64,000 nt of DNA, taken from Ruminococcus sp. (GTDB lineage Bacteria; Bacillota; Clostridia; Oscillospirales; Ruminococcaceae). Every line of letters starts with the position of its first letter. Position 1 is the stretch's first letter. The position numbers were made by a program, and so were the translations under genes. Location of the stretch: the NCBI GenBank assembly GCA_017521805.1, contig JAFXDK010000057.1:25426-89425 (forward strand), written 5' to 3'. The notes beneath the pieces are model-generated. The model saw only the letters and a list, made by a program, of their open reading frames with translations, did not search any database and was not told the DNA's origin. This document shows, piece by piece, positions 25,153-34,568 of the stretch.

Positions 25153-25665
25153 ATGAAGCTGAATGAAGATTTTTTTAATCGGGATGCTCTTGAAGTTGCT
25201 CCTGACCTTATTGGAAAGATAGTTGCAAGAAAGCTTGATGATGGCACGATTCTCCGTGAGCGAATTGCGGAAACCGAGGTGTATCGCGGCGAAGAGGATT
25301 TAGGCTGTCATGCTTCAAAGGGACGAACCAAGCGTACAGAGATTTTATATGGCGAAAGCGGCATAATATACGTTTATCTTTGCTATGGCATGCATTGGCT
25401 GATGAATGTAATCACAGGTGAGCGTGAACAGCCGCAGGGCGTACTTCTTCGCTGTGGTACGCTGAAAAACGGTCCTGCAAAATTGACGAAATATTTACAG
25501 ATTGACGGCAGTTTCAACGGCGAAAAAATCTGCGGAAATGACCGTGTGTGGATAGAGGACGACGGGTTCAGACCTGATATAATAACTGCTCCAAGAGTTG
25601 GAATTGACTATGCAGGGGAGTACTGGAAGAATGTTAAATGGCGGTACATCGCGGAAAAGGAGTGA
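25153..25665 (+). CDS. mpg: DNA-3-methyladenine glycosylase (AAG/MPG family)
   Basis: The protein has 170 residues. The family signatures FNRDALEVAPDLIGKIV, IAETEVYRGEEDLGCHASKGRTKRTEILY and VYLCYGMHWLMNV are all present, as is GPAKLTKYLQI. The Glu in AETEVY is the catalytic residue known for AAG. It removes alkylated purines in base excision repair. The normal length is about 190, so this one is slightly short at the end. Start 4 bp after rqcH suggests coupling. Confidence 0.92.
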   Translation: MKLNEDFFNRDALEVAPDLIGKIVARKLDDGTILRERIAETEVYRGEEDLGCHASKGRTKRTEILYGESGIIYVYLCYGMHWLMNVITGEREQPQGVLLRCGTLKNGPAKLTKYLQIDGSFNGEKICGNDRVWIEDDGFRPDIITAPRVGIDYAGEYWKNVKWRYIAEKE

Positions 25666-25669
25666 TTGA

Positions 25670-26437
25670 GTGAATATTCGTTCTGTTGGCTGGAATTGTG
25701 TTTACGATAGTGATTATTCTTTTTTTCAGCATGGTGAAAGAGGCGTTTTTCTGTATCTTCTTTCCCGTTCAGAAATATGCATTGACGGTAGAATTTTTCC
25801 TGAAAATACACTGGTGATTTTCGACGGAAGTGAGGATATTGTTTATTCTACTGTTGGAGACCGCCTTGTATGCGACTGGATTTGCTTCGATGCAGAGGGC
25901 GATTCTGAATTGGCAGATATTGCTGATATTGCGTACAATGTGCCTGTTCTCCACACAGATTGGGAATTTATCAGCGGTCTTATCGGGAATATCACGACGG
26001 AATTTTATTCGACAAACAGCCGCAGAATGAAAATTATCGACTTTATGATGAAAACGCTGCTTATCAAAGCCGCTGAAAACGGCTTGAACCGCGAAATTAT
26101 GCAGTCTGCCGTTGATCCACATTACAGCACACTTATTGAACTGCGCGAGAGGATCTACCGAAATCCGCAGATGAAGTGGAATGTTGACACAATGGCGGCG
26201 GTTGTGAATATGTCACGCTCCTATTTTCAGCATATTTATCGCGAAATTTTTGGAGTGTCGTGTATGACCGACGTTATAAACGGCAAAATCGAGAAAGCCA
26301 AGGAGATTCTGAGCGAAACGGGCTGTACTGTATCGCAGGTGGCAGCTATGTGCGGCTACGAAAACGACGAGCATTTTATGCGGCAGTTCAAAAAAATCGT
26401 TGGAGTAACTCCCACAGCATACAGAAAAAATAAGTGA
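25670..26437 (+). CDS. AraC-family transcriptional regulator
   Basis: The protein has 255 residues. The N-terminal half has a cupin-like beta-rich sensor region (residues about 1-130). The C-terminal half is a double helix-turn-helix of the AraC type, with VVNMSRSYFQHIYREIFGVS and ETGCTVSQVAAMCGYENDEHFMRQFKKIVGVTPTAYRK. Such regulators usually respond to sugars. The ligand and targets cannot be told. GTG is the start, with AAAAGGAG 5-12 bp upstream. Confidence 0.88.
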   Translation: MNIRSVGWNCVYDSDYSFFQHGERGVFLYLLSRSEICIDGRIFPENTLVIFDGSEDIVYSTVGDRLVCDWICFDAEGDSELADIADIAYNVPVLHTDWEFISGLIGNITTEFYSTNSRRMKIIDFMMKTLLIKAAENGLNREIMQSAVDPHYSTLIELRERIYRNPQMKWNVDTMAAVVNMSRSYFQHIYREIFGVSCMTDVINGKIEKAKEILSETGCTVSQVAAMCGYENDEHFMRQFKKIVGVTPTAYRKNK

Positions 26438-26445
26438 GGTGCGAT

Positions 26446-26937
26446 ATGATAAGAAATTTTACAAAAGAGGATGCACAAGAGGTATCAGACCTTGTTGCGC
26501 TTACCCTCAGAACCACAAATATTAAGGATTATTCGTCGGAGCGTATTGAAGCTGATATTCTCATATTTAATGCGCAGTATCTCATTAACCGTATGAGCTG
26601 GACGAATGGTTATGTTTACTGCGACGGTGAGAAAATCGTGGGCTGTGGCTTTATTGGTCCTTACTGGGATAAAAAGGACGAGGCGTGTCTGTTTACATTT
26701 TTCGTTCACCCCGATTATCAAGGAAAAGGTATCGGCAGACAGCTTATAAATGCGGTGGAAAATGACGAGTATTTCCTCAATTCTAAGCGAATTGAGATAC
26801 CTGCTTCTATAACAGCTGTTGAGTTTTACCGCAAATTCGGCTATGACTACAAAAACGGCATAACTGAGCCTGATAATGAACAGTTGGTGCGGCTGGAGAA
26901 GTTCAGAAATGAAGCTATTATCTATGAGGTAAAATAA
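26446..26937 (+). CDS. GNAT-family N-acetyltransferase
   Basis: The protein has 163 residues. The acetyl-CoA-binding core reads LFTFFVHPDYQGKGIGRQLINAVE, with the Q/RxxGxG/A pattern, and ends with AVEFYRKFGYDYKNG. It begins MIRNFTKEDAQEV after GAGGTGCGAT, overlapping the AraC stop region only through its ribosome site. The substrate is unknown. Confidence 0.85.
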   Translation: MIRNFTKEDAQEVSDLVALTLRTTNIKDYSSERIEADILIFNAQYLINRMSWTNGYVYCDGEKIVGCGFIGPYWDKKDEACLFTFFVHPDYQGKGIGRQLINAVENDEYFLNSKRIEIPASITAVEFYRKFGYDYKNGITEPDNEQLVRLEKFRNEAIIYEVK

Positions 26938-26938
26938 T

Positions 26939-27178
26939 ATGGCTAGAATGACATGCTCATGTGGAGAGTTGCTCTCAAATTCGACTGTTCCTAATAATGT
27001 TGAACTTTTTGTTTACACAGGTGAAGAATGGGACGAAATCTTAAAATTTGATACTATTGAAACATGGAAAATTCCTGCTCCTAAATATGAAGTGTGGAAA
27101 TGTCCAAAATGCGAAAAAATTTATGTCTTTAAAGATGGCGATAATGAAGCTATAAAGGTATATGTTCTGGAAAAATAA
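26939..27178 (+). CDS. Small Cys-rich protein of unknown function
   Basis: The protein has 79 residues, with CSCG near the N-terminus (6-9) and CPKC near residue 58 that could together bind one zinc. It begins 1 bp after the acetyltransferase gene stop and is probably translated from the same transcript. It matches no family I recognise with confidence. Confidence 0.65.
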   Translation: MARMTCSCGELLSNSTVPNNVELFVYTGEEWDEILKFDTIETWKIPAPKYEVWKCPKCEKIYVFKDGDNEAIKVYVLEK

Positions 27179-27208
27179 ACACTAATGTCAAGCGTTTTTA
27201 ATGGTTCT

Positions 27209-27229
27209 ACGATCAGTAGCCCTGATCGT
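27209..27229. repeat. Hairpin resembling the one at 28478
   Basis: ACGATCAG (27209-27216) pairs with CTGATCGT (27222-27229) around TAGCC. The right side of the AT-rich pocket has the same design, TGCGGTCAG/CTGACCGCA around CAACC. Confidence 0.6.
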
Positions 27230-27258
27230 ACAGTCTGCAGAAAAGGTGTTTTGTATAA

Positions 27259-27332
27259 CGGACACGGCTCGCCGTGTCCCTACGAATTAGCTATATATCG
27301 TGATTTTGTGTAGGGCGAGTTCCGCTCGCCCA
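27259..27332. repeat. REP-like double-hairpin repeat (CCCTACG ... GTAGGG type)
   Basis: A hairpin of 9-bp arms (27260-27268 with 27271-27279) ends in CCCTACG. About 30 bp later TGTAGGG leads into a second hairpin (27313-27319 with 27325-27331). Related units occur near 42351, 47560 and 52311. I see no gene from 27180 to 27579. Confidence 0.6.
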
Positions 27333-27446
27333 TAATTTTGGAACGAAATTTACGTTTTTCGACAACTGTGTAAACGTACCATTAACAACAAAATTAGGAA
27401 GTCCTGTTAGATTTATTGCCCTACTGCATTTTACGCATAAAAACAC

Positions 27447-27475
27447 TTGCAATTAAAAACGCAATATGTTATAAT
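27447..27475 (+). promoter_or_regulatory. Sigma-A promoter of the AT-rich gene pair
   Basis: TTGCAA (27447-27452) and TATAAT (27470-27475) are separated by 17 bp, about 105 bp before the first start. Confidence 0.7.
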
Positions 27476-27579
27476 ATTTATTAATTTAATGCAACAGAAT
27501 CAATCAGATATGAATTTCTTGAATTGCCAATCATGGTATATAACTTTGAGGCAGAGGATGTATTGTAGTGGAGGGAATT

Positions 27580-28011
27580 ATGGATAGAACATTAGATGAA
27601 GTGTTATCAGTAGCTGAAGAAATGAATTTAACGGTGTCGGTTTTATCTTCTATTGAGGTTGAGAAGAAAATTGAATTGATTTATGAAAAATATATTATCA
27701 AAAATTTAAAGACCTCATTTCTATGGGAAAATATGGCAGATGCAGAGTTTATTAAAGATTGTGACGGTTGGAGTTATATTGATAGCTTTGTTGGCGAAAA
27801 TCATTGTTTATTGATGTTTAAGGAATTTGACAAATGGTTTGTTGTAGAAGTAAATTCGGGAAAAGATTTGAAAATATTACTCGAAGAAACATCTTCCTTT
27901 GAATTCTATGTCTTTGATGAAGTTTTATCATATTTTTTATGTTTTAGTCATCACGACCAACTTATAGGATGCGGAAAAGCTAAAACGTGGATAAAAACAT
28001 TAAAGAAATAA
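27580..28011 (+). CDS. Unrecognised acidic protein (possible immunity-type)
   Basis: The protein has 143 residues, is acidic and aromatic-rich, with no signal peptide or membrane segment. Motif-like stretches include WSYIDSFVGENHCLLMF and LCFSHHDQLIGCGKAKTWI. I do not recognise a catalytic site. Small acidic soluble proteins in AT-rich pockets are often antitoxins or immunity proteins, but that is only a guess here. GGAGGG precedes the ATG at 27580. Base composition is clearly more AT-rich than its neighbours, hinting at transfer. The next ORF begins 14 bp downstream. Confidence 0.6.
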   Translation: MDRTLDEVLSVAEEMNLTVSVLSSIEVEKKIELIYEKYIIKNLKTSFLWENMADAEFIKDCDGWSYIDSFVGENHCLLMFKEFDKWFVVEVNSGKDLKILLEETSSFEFYVFDEVLSYFLCFSHHDQLIGCGKAKTWIKTLKK

Positions 28012-28025
28012 GAGGTGAAAAAATA

Positions 28026-28427
28026 ATGCATCCATATGAGTTGCAAATATCAGAGGAAATGAATGGAATTGCAGGAAAGGATATATATAATAATATTAGT
28101 GATATATATTCTTTGGATTCTGATAAGATTGAAGCGTTGATCAAACTTCTTTTAGAATATGCATGTTGGGCTACAAATCATTTGCTTATTACTATTTCCA
28201 GAAATTTTTTAACTGCAATTGATAGCAAATTATTGTTAAATTATGTTTATGATTTAGCAAGTGTTTGTATTGATTTTAATGATGAATGGGAGAGCCGAAG
28301 ATTTATGGAACTGTCAAAAATCATTTCTGATGAAATGCTAAATTGGGCAATTACACAAGCTAAATGTTCAAATAATGCGGAAGTTATAGAAGCAATTAGA
28401 GATTATGAAAACGAGTTTTATAATTAG
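28026..28427 (+). CDS. Unrecognised helical protein in the AT-rich pocket
   Basis: The protein has 133 residues, predicted mostly alpha-helical, with several Asn/Asp/Ile-rich helices (for example YNNISDIYSLDSDKIEALIKLL). It has no signal peptide and no motif I can name. AGAGGTGA lies about 10 bp before the ATG. It pairs with the preceding ORF, and both lie between look-alike hairpins. Confidence 0.6.
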   Translation: MHPYELQISEEMNGIAGKDIYNNISDIYSLDSDKIEALIKLLLEYACWATNHLLITISRNFLTAIDSKLLLNYVYDLASVCIDFNDEWESRRFMELSKIISDEMLNWAITQAKCSNNAEVIEAIRDYENEFYN

Positions 28428-28477
28428 TTTTTGAATTGTTTTAGTTGGTTGTGGATTATATAGCTAATTTTAATTTC

Positions 28478-28506
28478 TGCGGTCAGCAACCCTGACCGCA
28501 TTTTAG
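28478..28506 (+). terminator. Terminator hairpin ending the AT-rich pair
   Basis: A perfect 9-bp stem (28478-28486 with 28492-28500) and a CAACC loop is followed by TTTTAG. Confidence 0.7.
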
Positions 28507-28552
28507 CACATAATTTCATTTCAACCATAGGCAAAAAAATTTCCTCCCGCTA

Positions 28553-28581
28553 TTGACAAACCCCGACAAATATAGTATAAT
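28553..28581 (+). promoter_or_regulatory. Sigma-A promoter of the metK riboswitch transcript
   Basis: Consensus TTGACA (28553-28558) and TATAAT (28576-28581) with a 17-bp spacer sit about 10 bp before the riboswitch. Confidence 0.88.
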
Positions 28582-28591
28582 AAATGCGTAC

Positions 28592-28741
28592 CTTATCAAG
28601 AGTGGCTGAGGAAACAGGTCCTGTGAAGCCCGGCAACCTGCCTGAGAAATCAGTGCAACGGTGCCAAATCCTGCGGTATATCCGGAAGATGAGGAGCTGT
28701 GAATAAGTTCAATTCAGAGCGTCCTTATGGGGCGCTTTTTT
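28592..28741 (+). promoter_or_regulatory. SAM-I (S-box) riboswitch with terminator
   Basis: The aptamer (28592-28693) has P1 arms CTTATC (28592-28597) and GATGAG (28688-28693), the conserved AGAGTGGCTGAGG, AAGCCCGGCAACCTG and GGTGCCAAATCCTGC. A terminator follows: stem 28718-28724 with 28729-28736 ending in a T-run. When SAM is high, the aptamer folds and the terminator stops transcription before metK. Confidence 0.95.
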
Positions 28742-28777
28742 TCATCTCGGAATTTGAAATTTATGGAGGTTAAATCA

Positions 28778-29965
28778 ATGAAAAAAGTATTTTTTACATC
28801 GGAATCAGTAACAGAGGGACATCCCGACAAAATCTGCGACCAGATTTCAGACGCTGTTCTTGACGCAATGCTTGAACAGGACGAAAATTCCCGTGTTGCC
28901 TGTGAAACTGTTGTAACAACAGGTATGATTATGTGTATGGGCGAAATCACCACAAAGGCTAAGGTGGATATTCCTAAAATTGCAAGAGAAGTTGTCAAGG
29001 AAATCGGCTACGACAGAGCAAAATACGGCTTTGACGCTCATACCTGCGCAGTTCTTACAACAATAGACGAGCAATCTCCTGATATCGCTATGGGAGTAAA
29101 CGAGGCTTACGAGTACCGTGAGGAAAACGACGAAAATGACGGCTTATCCAATGGTGCAGGAGATCAGGGTATTATGTTTGGCTATGCCTGCAATGAAACT
29201 CCTGAGCTTATGCCTCTGCCTATTTCCCTTGCACACAAGCTTTCTTTAAAGCTTACAGAGGTGCGTAAGGACGGCACTCTCCGCTATCTCCGTCCTGACG
29301 GAAAGTCACAGGTAACAGTTGAGTATCATGACGATAAGGCTGTAAGAGTTGACGCTGTTGTTGTATCATCTCAGCATTCCGCAGATATTTCCCTTGAACA
29401 GCTCAGACGTGATATTGAGGAATACGTTATCCGTGCTGTAATTCCTGCTGAGCTTATGGATGAGAATACAAAGATATTCATTAATCCTACAGGACGTTTC
29501 GTAGTAGGCGGTCCTCAGGGTGACAGCGGACTTACAGGACGTAAAATCATTGTTGATACATATGGCGGATATTCCCGTCACGGCGGCGGCGCATTCAGCG
29601 GTAAGGACCCCTCAAAGGTTGACCGTTCCGCAGCTTATGCGGCACGTTATATCGCTAAGAATGTAGTTGCAGCAGGACTTGCTGACAAGTGCGAGGTACA
29701 GCTTTCATATGCTATCGGCGTTGCAAAGCCTATTTCAATTCTTGTAGATACATTCGGCACAGGCAAGGCGGATGAAAATGCTATTTCCGAGGCTGTTTCA
29801 CAGGTATTCGACCTCAGACCTTCCGCTATTGTAAATATGCTTGAACTTAAAAAGCCACAGTATCGTCAGCTTGCAGCTTACGGACACATGGGACGCGAGG
29901 ATTTAGGCGTTGCATGGGAGAAAACAGACAAGGCTGATATTCTCAGAAAAATAGTTCTTGGATAA
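28778..29965 (+). CDS. metK: S-adenosylmethionine synthase MetK
   Basis: The protein has 395 residues. The N-terminus [25 protein letters not shown], the ATP site [16 protein letters not shown], the catalytic [20 protein letters not shown] and the [19 protein letters not shown] loop are all MetK signatures. It makes SAM from methionine and ATP. The SAM-I riboswitch just upstream gives feedback by its own product. GGAGGTTAAATCA precedes the ATG at 28778; an upstream in-frame start lies in the terminator. Confidence 0.97.
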   Translation: MKKVFFTSESVTEGHPDKICDQISDAVLDAMLEQDENSRVACETVVTTGMIMCMGEITTKAKVDIPKIAREVVKEIGYDRAKYGFDAHTCAVLTTIDEQSPDIAMGVNEAYEYREENDENDGLSNGAGDQGIMFGYACNETPELMPLPISLAHKLSLKLTEVRKDGTLRYLRPDGKSQVTVEYHDDKAVRVDAVVVSSQHSADISLEQLRRDIEEYVIRAVIPAELMDENTKIFINPTGRFVVGGPQGDSGLTGRKIIVDTYGGYSRHGGGAFSGKDPSKVDRSAAYAARYIAKNVVAAGLADKCEVQLSYAIGVAKPISILVDTFGTGKADENAISEAVSQVFDLRPSAIVNMLELKKPQYRQLAAYGHMGREDLGVAWEKTDKADILRKIVLG

Positions 29966-30004
29966 TTGCTCTGTACGGTTTCGCGCCGTAAAAAATAGTG
30001 AATT

Positions 30005-31003
30005 ATGAAATATATTAAAATTATTTCCGCTGTAACAGCGGCGGCATTGCTGAATTCATGCGTTTTTGAGGATGATATCAATTATCCACAAAATTCTGAA
30101 ATTTCAGAAACTACAGAAGCACCTACAGTTGAAATTACAGATGTTCCGGCATTTGAGGAATTTGACAGCTATTCAGGCTATCAGAATTATTTTTACCATG
30201 TTGATGCAGATGATTCTGAGGGGAATTCTGAAAAAACAGAACCAGATTATGCTGAACTTCCTGCTGAGGAGACAACAGAATCGGAGGAAGTAACGGAAAA
30301 TCCCACAGAGGCTGAAACAGAGGCGCAGACAGAATTGCCTGTTACTACGAAGGGGGCTTCAAAGGAAAGTACTTCCAGTCATGAATATAGTACAGCTGGG
30401 TTTATTGATGTGCCGTTTTTATCGCAGGAAAAATGCCCTAAAGGCTGTGAGCTTGTAAGTATTGCAATGATTCTGGCATATTACGGTATTGAAATTGAGC
30501 CTGTACAGCTTATTGAAGAAGGATATATGGAATTTGTTGCTGTTGAGCGCAGAGGCGGTGTATTATACGGTGGTGATCCAAATAAAGTATTTGTTGGAGA
30601 TCCGCGTGGCGATACGGGATACGGCTGTTATTCGGGTGCAGTGGGAAAATGCCTTGAAAAATTTCTGGAATATGATTTTTTTGATGTGCATTATCTCAAC
30701 GATATGTCACTCAAAGATATATGTTCACAGTATATTGATTTCGGACAGCCTGTTATTATATGGGCAAGTGTAGATATGGAATCCCTTGAAGAAAAAGAAT
30801 ATTGCATATGGACAATCGAGGAAACAGGGGAGCAGTTCGGGTGGATTTCCAATGAACACTGCATGGTTCTTGTTGGATATGATGATAATTACTATTATTT
30901 TCATGACCCTCGGCATAATGCTTTTACACCGTATAAACGGAGTATTGTTGAAAAGCGGTTTAAGGAAATGGGCAGTCAGGCAGTTACTGTTGTATCATGG
31001 TAA
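30005..31003 (+). CDS. Lipoprotein with C39-like papain-fold peptidase domain
   Basis: The protein has 332 residues. The signal peptide ends at LLNSC (lipobox). Residues about 25-125 are a Thr/Glu/Pro-rich linker. The C-terminal domain begins FIDVPFLSQEKCPKGCELVSIAMILAYYG, with the likely catalytic Cys in PKGCELVS. The His is in NEHCMVLVGYDDNYYYFHDP, whose Asp is typical of peptidase-C39-like family 2. It would act outside the membrane. The substrate is unknown. It follows metK by 39 bp but has only a weak ribosome site, and cotranscription with metK is possible. Confidence 0.82.
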   Translation: MKYIKIISAVTAAALLNSCVFEDDINYPQNSEISETTEAPTVEITDVPAFEEFDSYSGYQNYFYHVDADDSEGNSEKTEPDYAELPAEETTESEEVTENPTEAETEAQTELPVTTKGASKESTSSHEYSTAGFIDVPFLSQEKCPKGCELVSIAMILAYYGIEIEPVQLIEEGYMEFVAVERRGGVLYGGDPNKVFVGDPRGDTGYGCYSGAVGKCLEKFLEYDFFDVHYLNDMSLKDICSQYIDFGQPVIIWASVDMESLEEKEYCIWTIEETGEQFGWISNEHCMVLVGYDDNYYYFHDPRHNAFTPYKRSIVEKRFKEMGSQAVTVVSW

Positions 31004-31192
31004 GAATGTGTGAATATTCAAAAAGGTCAAAAAATACAGGATGAGATATTAAAATATATCATGCCACTTGTAGATGTGAATTAAATACGTGATTTAGTTA
31101 AAAAAGAATCCGTCTGAAAATATGTGAAATACGCTTAATTTGCACGAGGTGATTTAGTTGTATTTCACTTAAATATTACGAATTGTAATTAA

Positions 31193-31240
31193 TGTGCAGA
31201 AAAATATTCCTAAATGGATTATTCTGCACATTGTTTTTTT
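31193..31240 (+). terminator. Terminator in the spacer before the esterase gene
   Basis: A 9-bp stem (31193-31201 with 31222-31230) is followed by TTGTTTTTTT. The spacer from 31004 also holds two copies of GTGATTTAGTT (near 31090 and 31150) and no gene. Confidence 0.75.
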
Positions 31241-31300
31241 ATTCAGTTTTATGATGTGAAAAATATCATAAAATTGAGAGAAAAGTGCATATTAAAGCCG

Positions 31301-31329
31301 TTGACTTTGTGAAAATAATGTGATATAAT
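31301..31329 (+). promoter_or_regulatory. Sigma-A promoter of the double-esterase gene
   Basis: TTGACT (31301-31306) and TATAAT (31324-31329) are separated by 17 bp. The leader is about 110 nt. Confidence 0.82.
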
Positions 31330-31446
31330 TAAATCAACATAAAACATAGCGGATTTGCACAGAATCCGCATATCTTTTATCAATAATCTCTGTGCGGTAT
31401 AACATATCATTATTGGGATATATTTTTAAGGAAGGAATTGATTATC

Positions 31447-34400
31447 ATGAAAATCAAAAAGCTGATTAGCGGAGTTACTTCTGCTGTTCTTTCTCTTTCG
31501 GCTTTTACAGGTCTGGGGCTTGCACCGCAGAATCCAGTAACTGCTCAGGCTGCAGGCGGCAACTGGAAATTTGACCTTGGCGGCTCCGGTGCTGCCAGCG
31601 GCTATACGGGAGTATCTGCAGCCGACGGCTACAATGCCTCTAAGGGATACGGTTTTGTAAATACAGGCGGAGTATCAAACGTTGCTGCAGGCGGTTCGGG
31701 GGCATATTCCGATGCCGTACAGTTTAAATCGGAAGCTGCAGGCAACGTTTTCAAGGTGGATTTGCCCAAGGGTACATATGAAGTAAAGGTAGTAACAGGA
31801 AATGTATCACGTACAACCATAAAAATGGAGGACATGCTCCAGATGATAAATCTCACAGGCAACAATGCCGCCGAGACGATACAGATACCCGTTACAGACG
31901 GAAGCCTTGAAATACAGGCTGTAGCAGGCAGAGCAGGAACAGCATTTTCAATTTCCGCTATTGAAGTAACACAGATTAACACAACAGGCGATACTGACCC
32001 GACAATATGGATATGCGGCGATTCCACCGTCGCAAGCTATTACAATGTAGCTGATTCATCACAGCATGGCTGGGGACAATTCCTCGGAGACAATATAGAC
32101 AGCGATTACTGGCAGGTTCGCAACCTTGCGGCATCAGGACAATATGCAAAGGGCTTCGTTGACGCAGGGCAGTTTGACGCTATAGAGTATTACGGCAAAA
32201 AGGGCGATGTATATATAATTTCAATCGGTATCAACGACACAAACTACTCCAATGCCGACGAATACTACAATACAGTTACGGATATGGTAAAAAAGACAAA
32301 GGCAAAGGGAATGGAAGTCGTTCTTGTCAAGCAGCAGGGCAGACGCGGTGATTTACAGCGTAACCCTCTCCTCAGCGGACGTTGGTTCGGCGGACAGCTT
32401 GACCAGATAGGCAAGGAGCAGAGCGTTCCTGTTATTGATCTTTTCAAGGCTTGGCAGGATTTCGGAGTTGGTGTAGGATATGACGGTATGGTTGAATATT
32501 ACGCTATACAGGCGAATGGAAGCAATGACGATCTCCACCAGAGCATGAAAGGTGCAAAGAAGCTTGCAGAGCTTGTTTCGAAGCTTTATAATTTTAATAC
32601 ATTAAGTGCCGCAGATTCAGTTGAAGGAGTGGTTTTTGACGAAAGCGTTACATATACCTTCAAGAATGTAAACAGCGGACTTTATATGGAAGTTGCCGAT
32701 GCTAAGGCTGAAAGCGGTGCAAATGTTCAGCAGTGGGGCAAGGATAGCAATGCGGCTTACAATGTATGGCGGCTTGATTCCGCAGGAGACGGTTATTATT
32801 ACATCTATTCAGCACTTTCTGATGATATTGTCCTTGATGTTACGGGAAATAAGGCGACAAACGGACAGAATATCGCAATGTACAACTTCAACGGCAACTA
32901 TAACCAGCAGTTCAAATTCGCAAAGAACAGAGATGGTTCCTATAAAATCCTTACACGAATTTCCAATGACGCATCAGCAGTTGAGGTCGAAAACGCATAT
33001 ACAGATGCAGGCGCCAACGTTCAGCAGTGGGAGATAAACGGTGCAAACTGTCAGGACTGGATAGTTGAAAAGGCTGTTATTGCGGATAATCCTCCCGCAA
33101 CAGAGCCACCTGCAACAGAACCTCCCGTGACAAATCCACCTGCGGATAATGATGTTCTTCTCGGAGACGCAAACTGCGACGGAAAGGTTACAATCGCAGA
33201 CGCTACAGCTATTCTCCAGCATCTTGGAAATCAGGATAAATACGGTCTTTCCGAGCGCGGCGCTGTAAATGCAGATGTAACAGGCGGCGGTGTAACAGCC
33301 GATGACGCAGTATTTATTAAGAGAGTGGATGCAGGTATGGAGGAACTTCCCGTATACAAGCCAACTGATACAACTACAACGACTACAGATTCACGCTATT
33401 TCGCAGTTGACCAGACATGGACAAAGGGCATAACAGAAACAGTAAACGAGGGTTATACAAAGTCCGAGGGCTATGTAAATCTGGATAACGAGCTTGACAG
33501 TGAAATCACATTTACAGTAAATGTTCCCGAAAAGGGCAATTATCATACGCATATCCGCTTTGCTAACGGCTCTGCAAATGACCGTAAAATGAAAGTATAC
33601 GTAAACGGCGATACAAACAATTACTGGATGCAGTCCTTTACGGGCACAGGAGCATGGACTGAATGGACAGAATTCGGAATCGTACTCCCCCTCAACGCAG
33701 GAAAGAATACAATACAGTTCGTATCAGCAACAGCAGAGGGCGGTCCGAATCTGGACTATATCAAGCTTACACTTACAGACGAGCCTTATGCAGAGATATA
33801 CGATCCCTCATCTGAGCAGCAGCCTGTAGTAAGCTCAAAGCCTACAATATTCATTGCGGGTGATTCCACAGTACAGAGCTACAAAGCGTCATACGCTCCG
33901 CAGCAGGGTTGGGGATATTACCTCCAGAATTACTTCAACAATAATGTAACAGTATCAAATCAGGCACTTGCAGGACGTTCCACAAAGAAGTTCTACGACG
34001 AGGGCAGATGGCAGACAATAGTTGACAGTCTCAAAGAGGGCGACTATGTAATGATTCAGTTTGCAATCAACGATGCAGGAAAGTCAAACGCTGACCGATA
34101 CGCTCCAATCTGCGGAAACGTAAACAGTCCCTCCGCCGGCTCTTACGAGTGGTATATGACAGAGTTCATCAAGACTGCAAAGGAAAAGGGCGCCACTCCC
34201 ATACTTGTAACAACTGTTATCGGTATGAAAGCTTATTCAGGCGGTAAGTTCGTGAACAGCTATAACGAATACTGCGATGCTTGTAAGCAGCTTTCGGCTA
34301 AATACAGCGTTCCCTGTATTGACCTTAACTCCATTATGGTGTCACACTATAATTCAGTGGGATATGACACAGCCAAGAGCTATCACCTTATGGGTGCAGT

Positions 34401-34518
34401 TTCAGGCTCAACCGATGGTACGCACTTCTGCGAAAAGGGTGCAGATATCGTGGCAGGTCTTGTAGCAAAGGATGTAAAGGCACAGGGACTTGCAGGTCTT
34501 GCTGAAAACCTGAAATAA
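31447..34518 (+). CDS. Secreted multidomain acetylesterase: two SGNH (CE12-like) domains, ricin lectin, internal dockerin, CBM
   Basis: The protein has 1023 residues. In order: signal peptide to about 35; a beta-sandwich domain (WKFDLGGSG, to about 180); SGNH domain 1 with GDST (Ser193), GIND near 262 and Asp361/His364; a ricin-B lectin/CBM13 repeat with QQW motifs (about 395-542); a Pro/Thr linker; a dockerin with GDANCDGKVTIADATAI (about 571-633); a CBM35-like module (about 651-778); and SGNH domain 2 with GDST (Ser807), IND and Asp990/His993. The SGNH domains resemble rhamnogalacturonan acetylesterases, which strip acetyl groups from pectin. Dockerins plug enzymes into cohesin scaffolds. 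An internal dockerin and two unlike esterase domains in one chain are unusual. Confidence 0.9.
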   Translation: MKIKKLISGVTSAVLSLSAFTGLGLAPQNPVTAQAAGGNWKFDLGGSGAASGYTGVSAADGYNASKGYGFVNTGGVSNVAAGGSGAYSDAVQFKSEAAGNVFKVDLPKGTYEVKVVTGNVSRTTIKMEDMLQMINLTGNNAAETIQIPVTDGSLEIQAVAGRAGTAFSISAIEVTQINTTGDTDPTIWICGDSTVASYYNVADSSQHGWGQFLGDNIDSDYWQVRNLAASGQYAKGFVDAGQFDAIEYYGKKGDVYIISIGINDTNYSNADEYYNTVTDMVKKTKAKGMEVVLVKQQGRRGDLQRNPLLSGRWFGGQLDQIGKEQSVPVIDLFKAWQDFGVGVGYDGMVEYYAIQANGSNDDLHQSMKGAKKLAELVSKLYNFNTLSAADSVEGVVFDESVTYTFKNVNSGLYMEVADAKAESGANVQQWGKDSNAAYNVWRLDSAGDGYYYIYSALSDDIVLDVTGNKATNGQNIAMYNFNGNYNQQFKFAKNRDGSYKILTRISNDASAVEVENAYTDAGANVQQWEINGANCQDWIVEKAVIADNPPATEPPATEPPVTNPPADNDVLLGDANCDGKVTIADATAILQHLGNQDKYGLSERGAVNADVTGGGVTADDAVFIKRVDAGMEELPVYKPTDTTTTTTDSRYFAVDQTWTKGITETVNEGYTKSEGYVNLDNELDSEITFTVNVPEKGNYHTHIRFANGSANDRKMKVYVNGDTNNYWMQSFTGTGAWTEWTEFGIVLPLNAGKNTIQFVSATAEGGPNLDYIKLTLTDEPYAEIYDPSSEQQPVVSSKPTIFIAGDSTVQSYKASYAPQQGWGYYLQNYFNNNVTVSNQALAGRSTKKFYDEGRWQTIVDSLKEGDYVMIQFAINDAGKSNADRYAPICGNVNSPSAGSYEWYMTEFIKTAKEKGATPILVTTVIGMKAYSGGKFVNSYNEYCDACKQLSAKYSVPCIDLNSIMVSHYNSVGYDTAKSYHLMGAVSGSTDGTHFCEKGADIVAGLVAKDVKAQGLAGLAENLK

Positions 34519-34568
34519 TAGCTGAAAATAAAATTCAAAAAAAATTTGGATTTTTTTTGAAAAAAGGC

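Noticed and set aside
30005-31003. Sortase or bacteriocin maturation role for the C39-like lipoprotein
   Set aside because: No double-glycine leader peptide or ABC exporter lies nearby; the C39-like fold alone does not support it.
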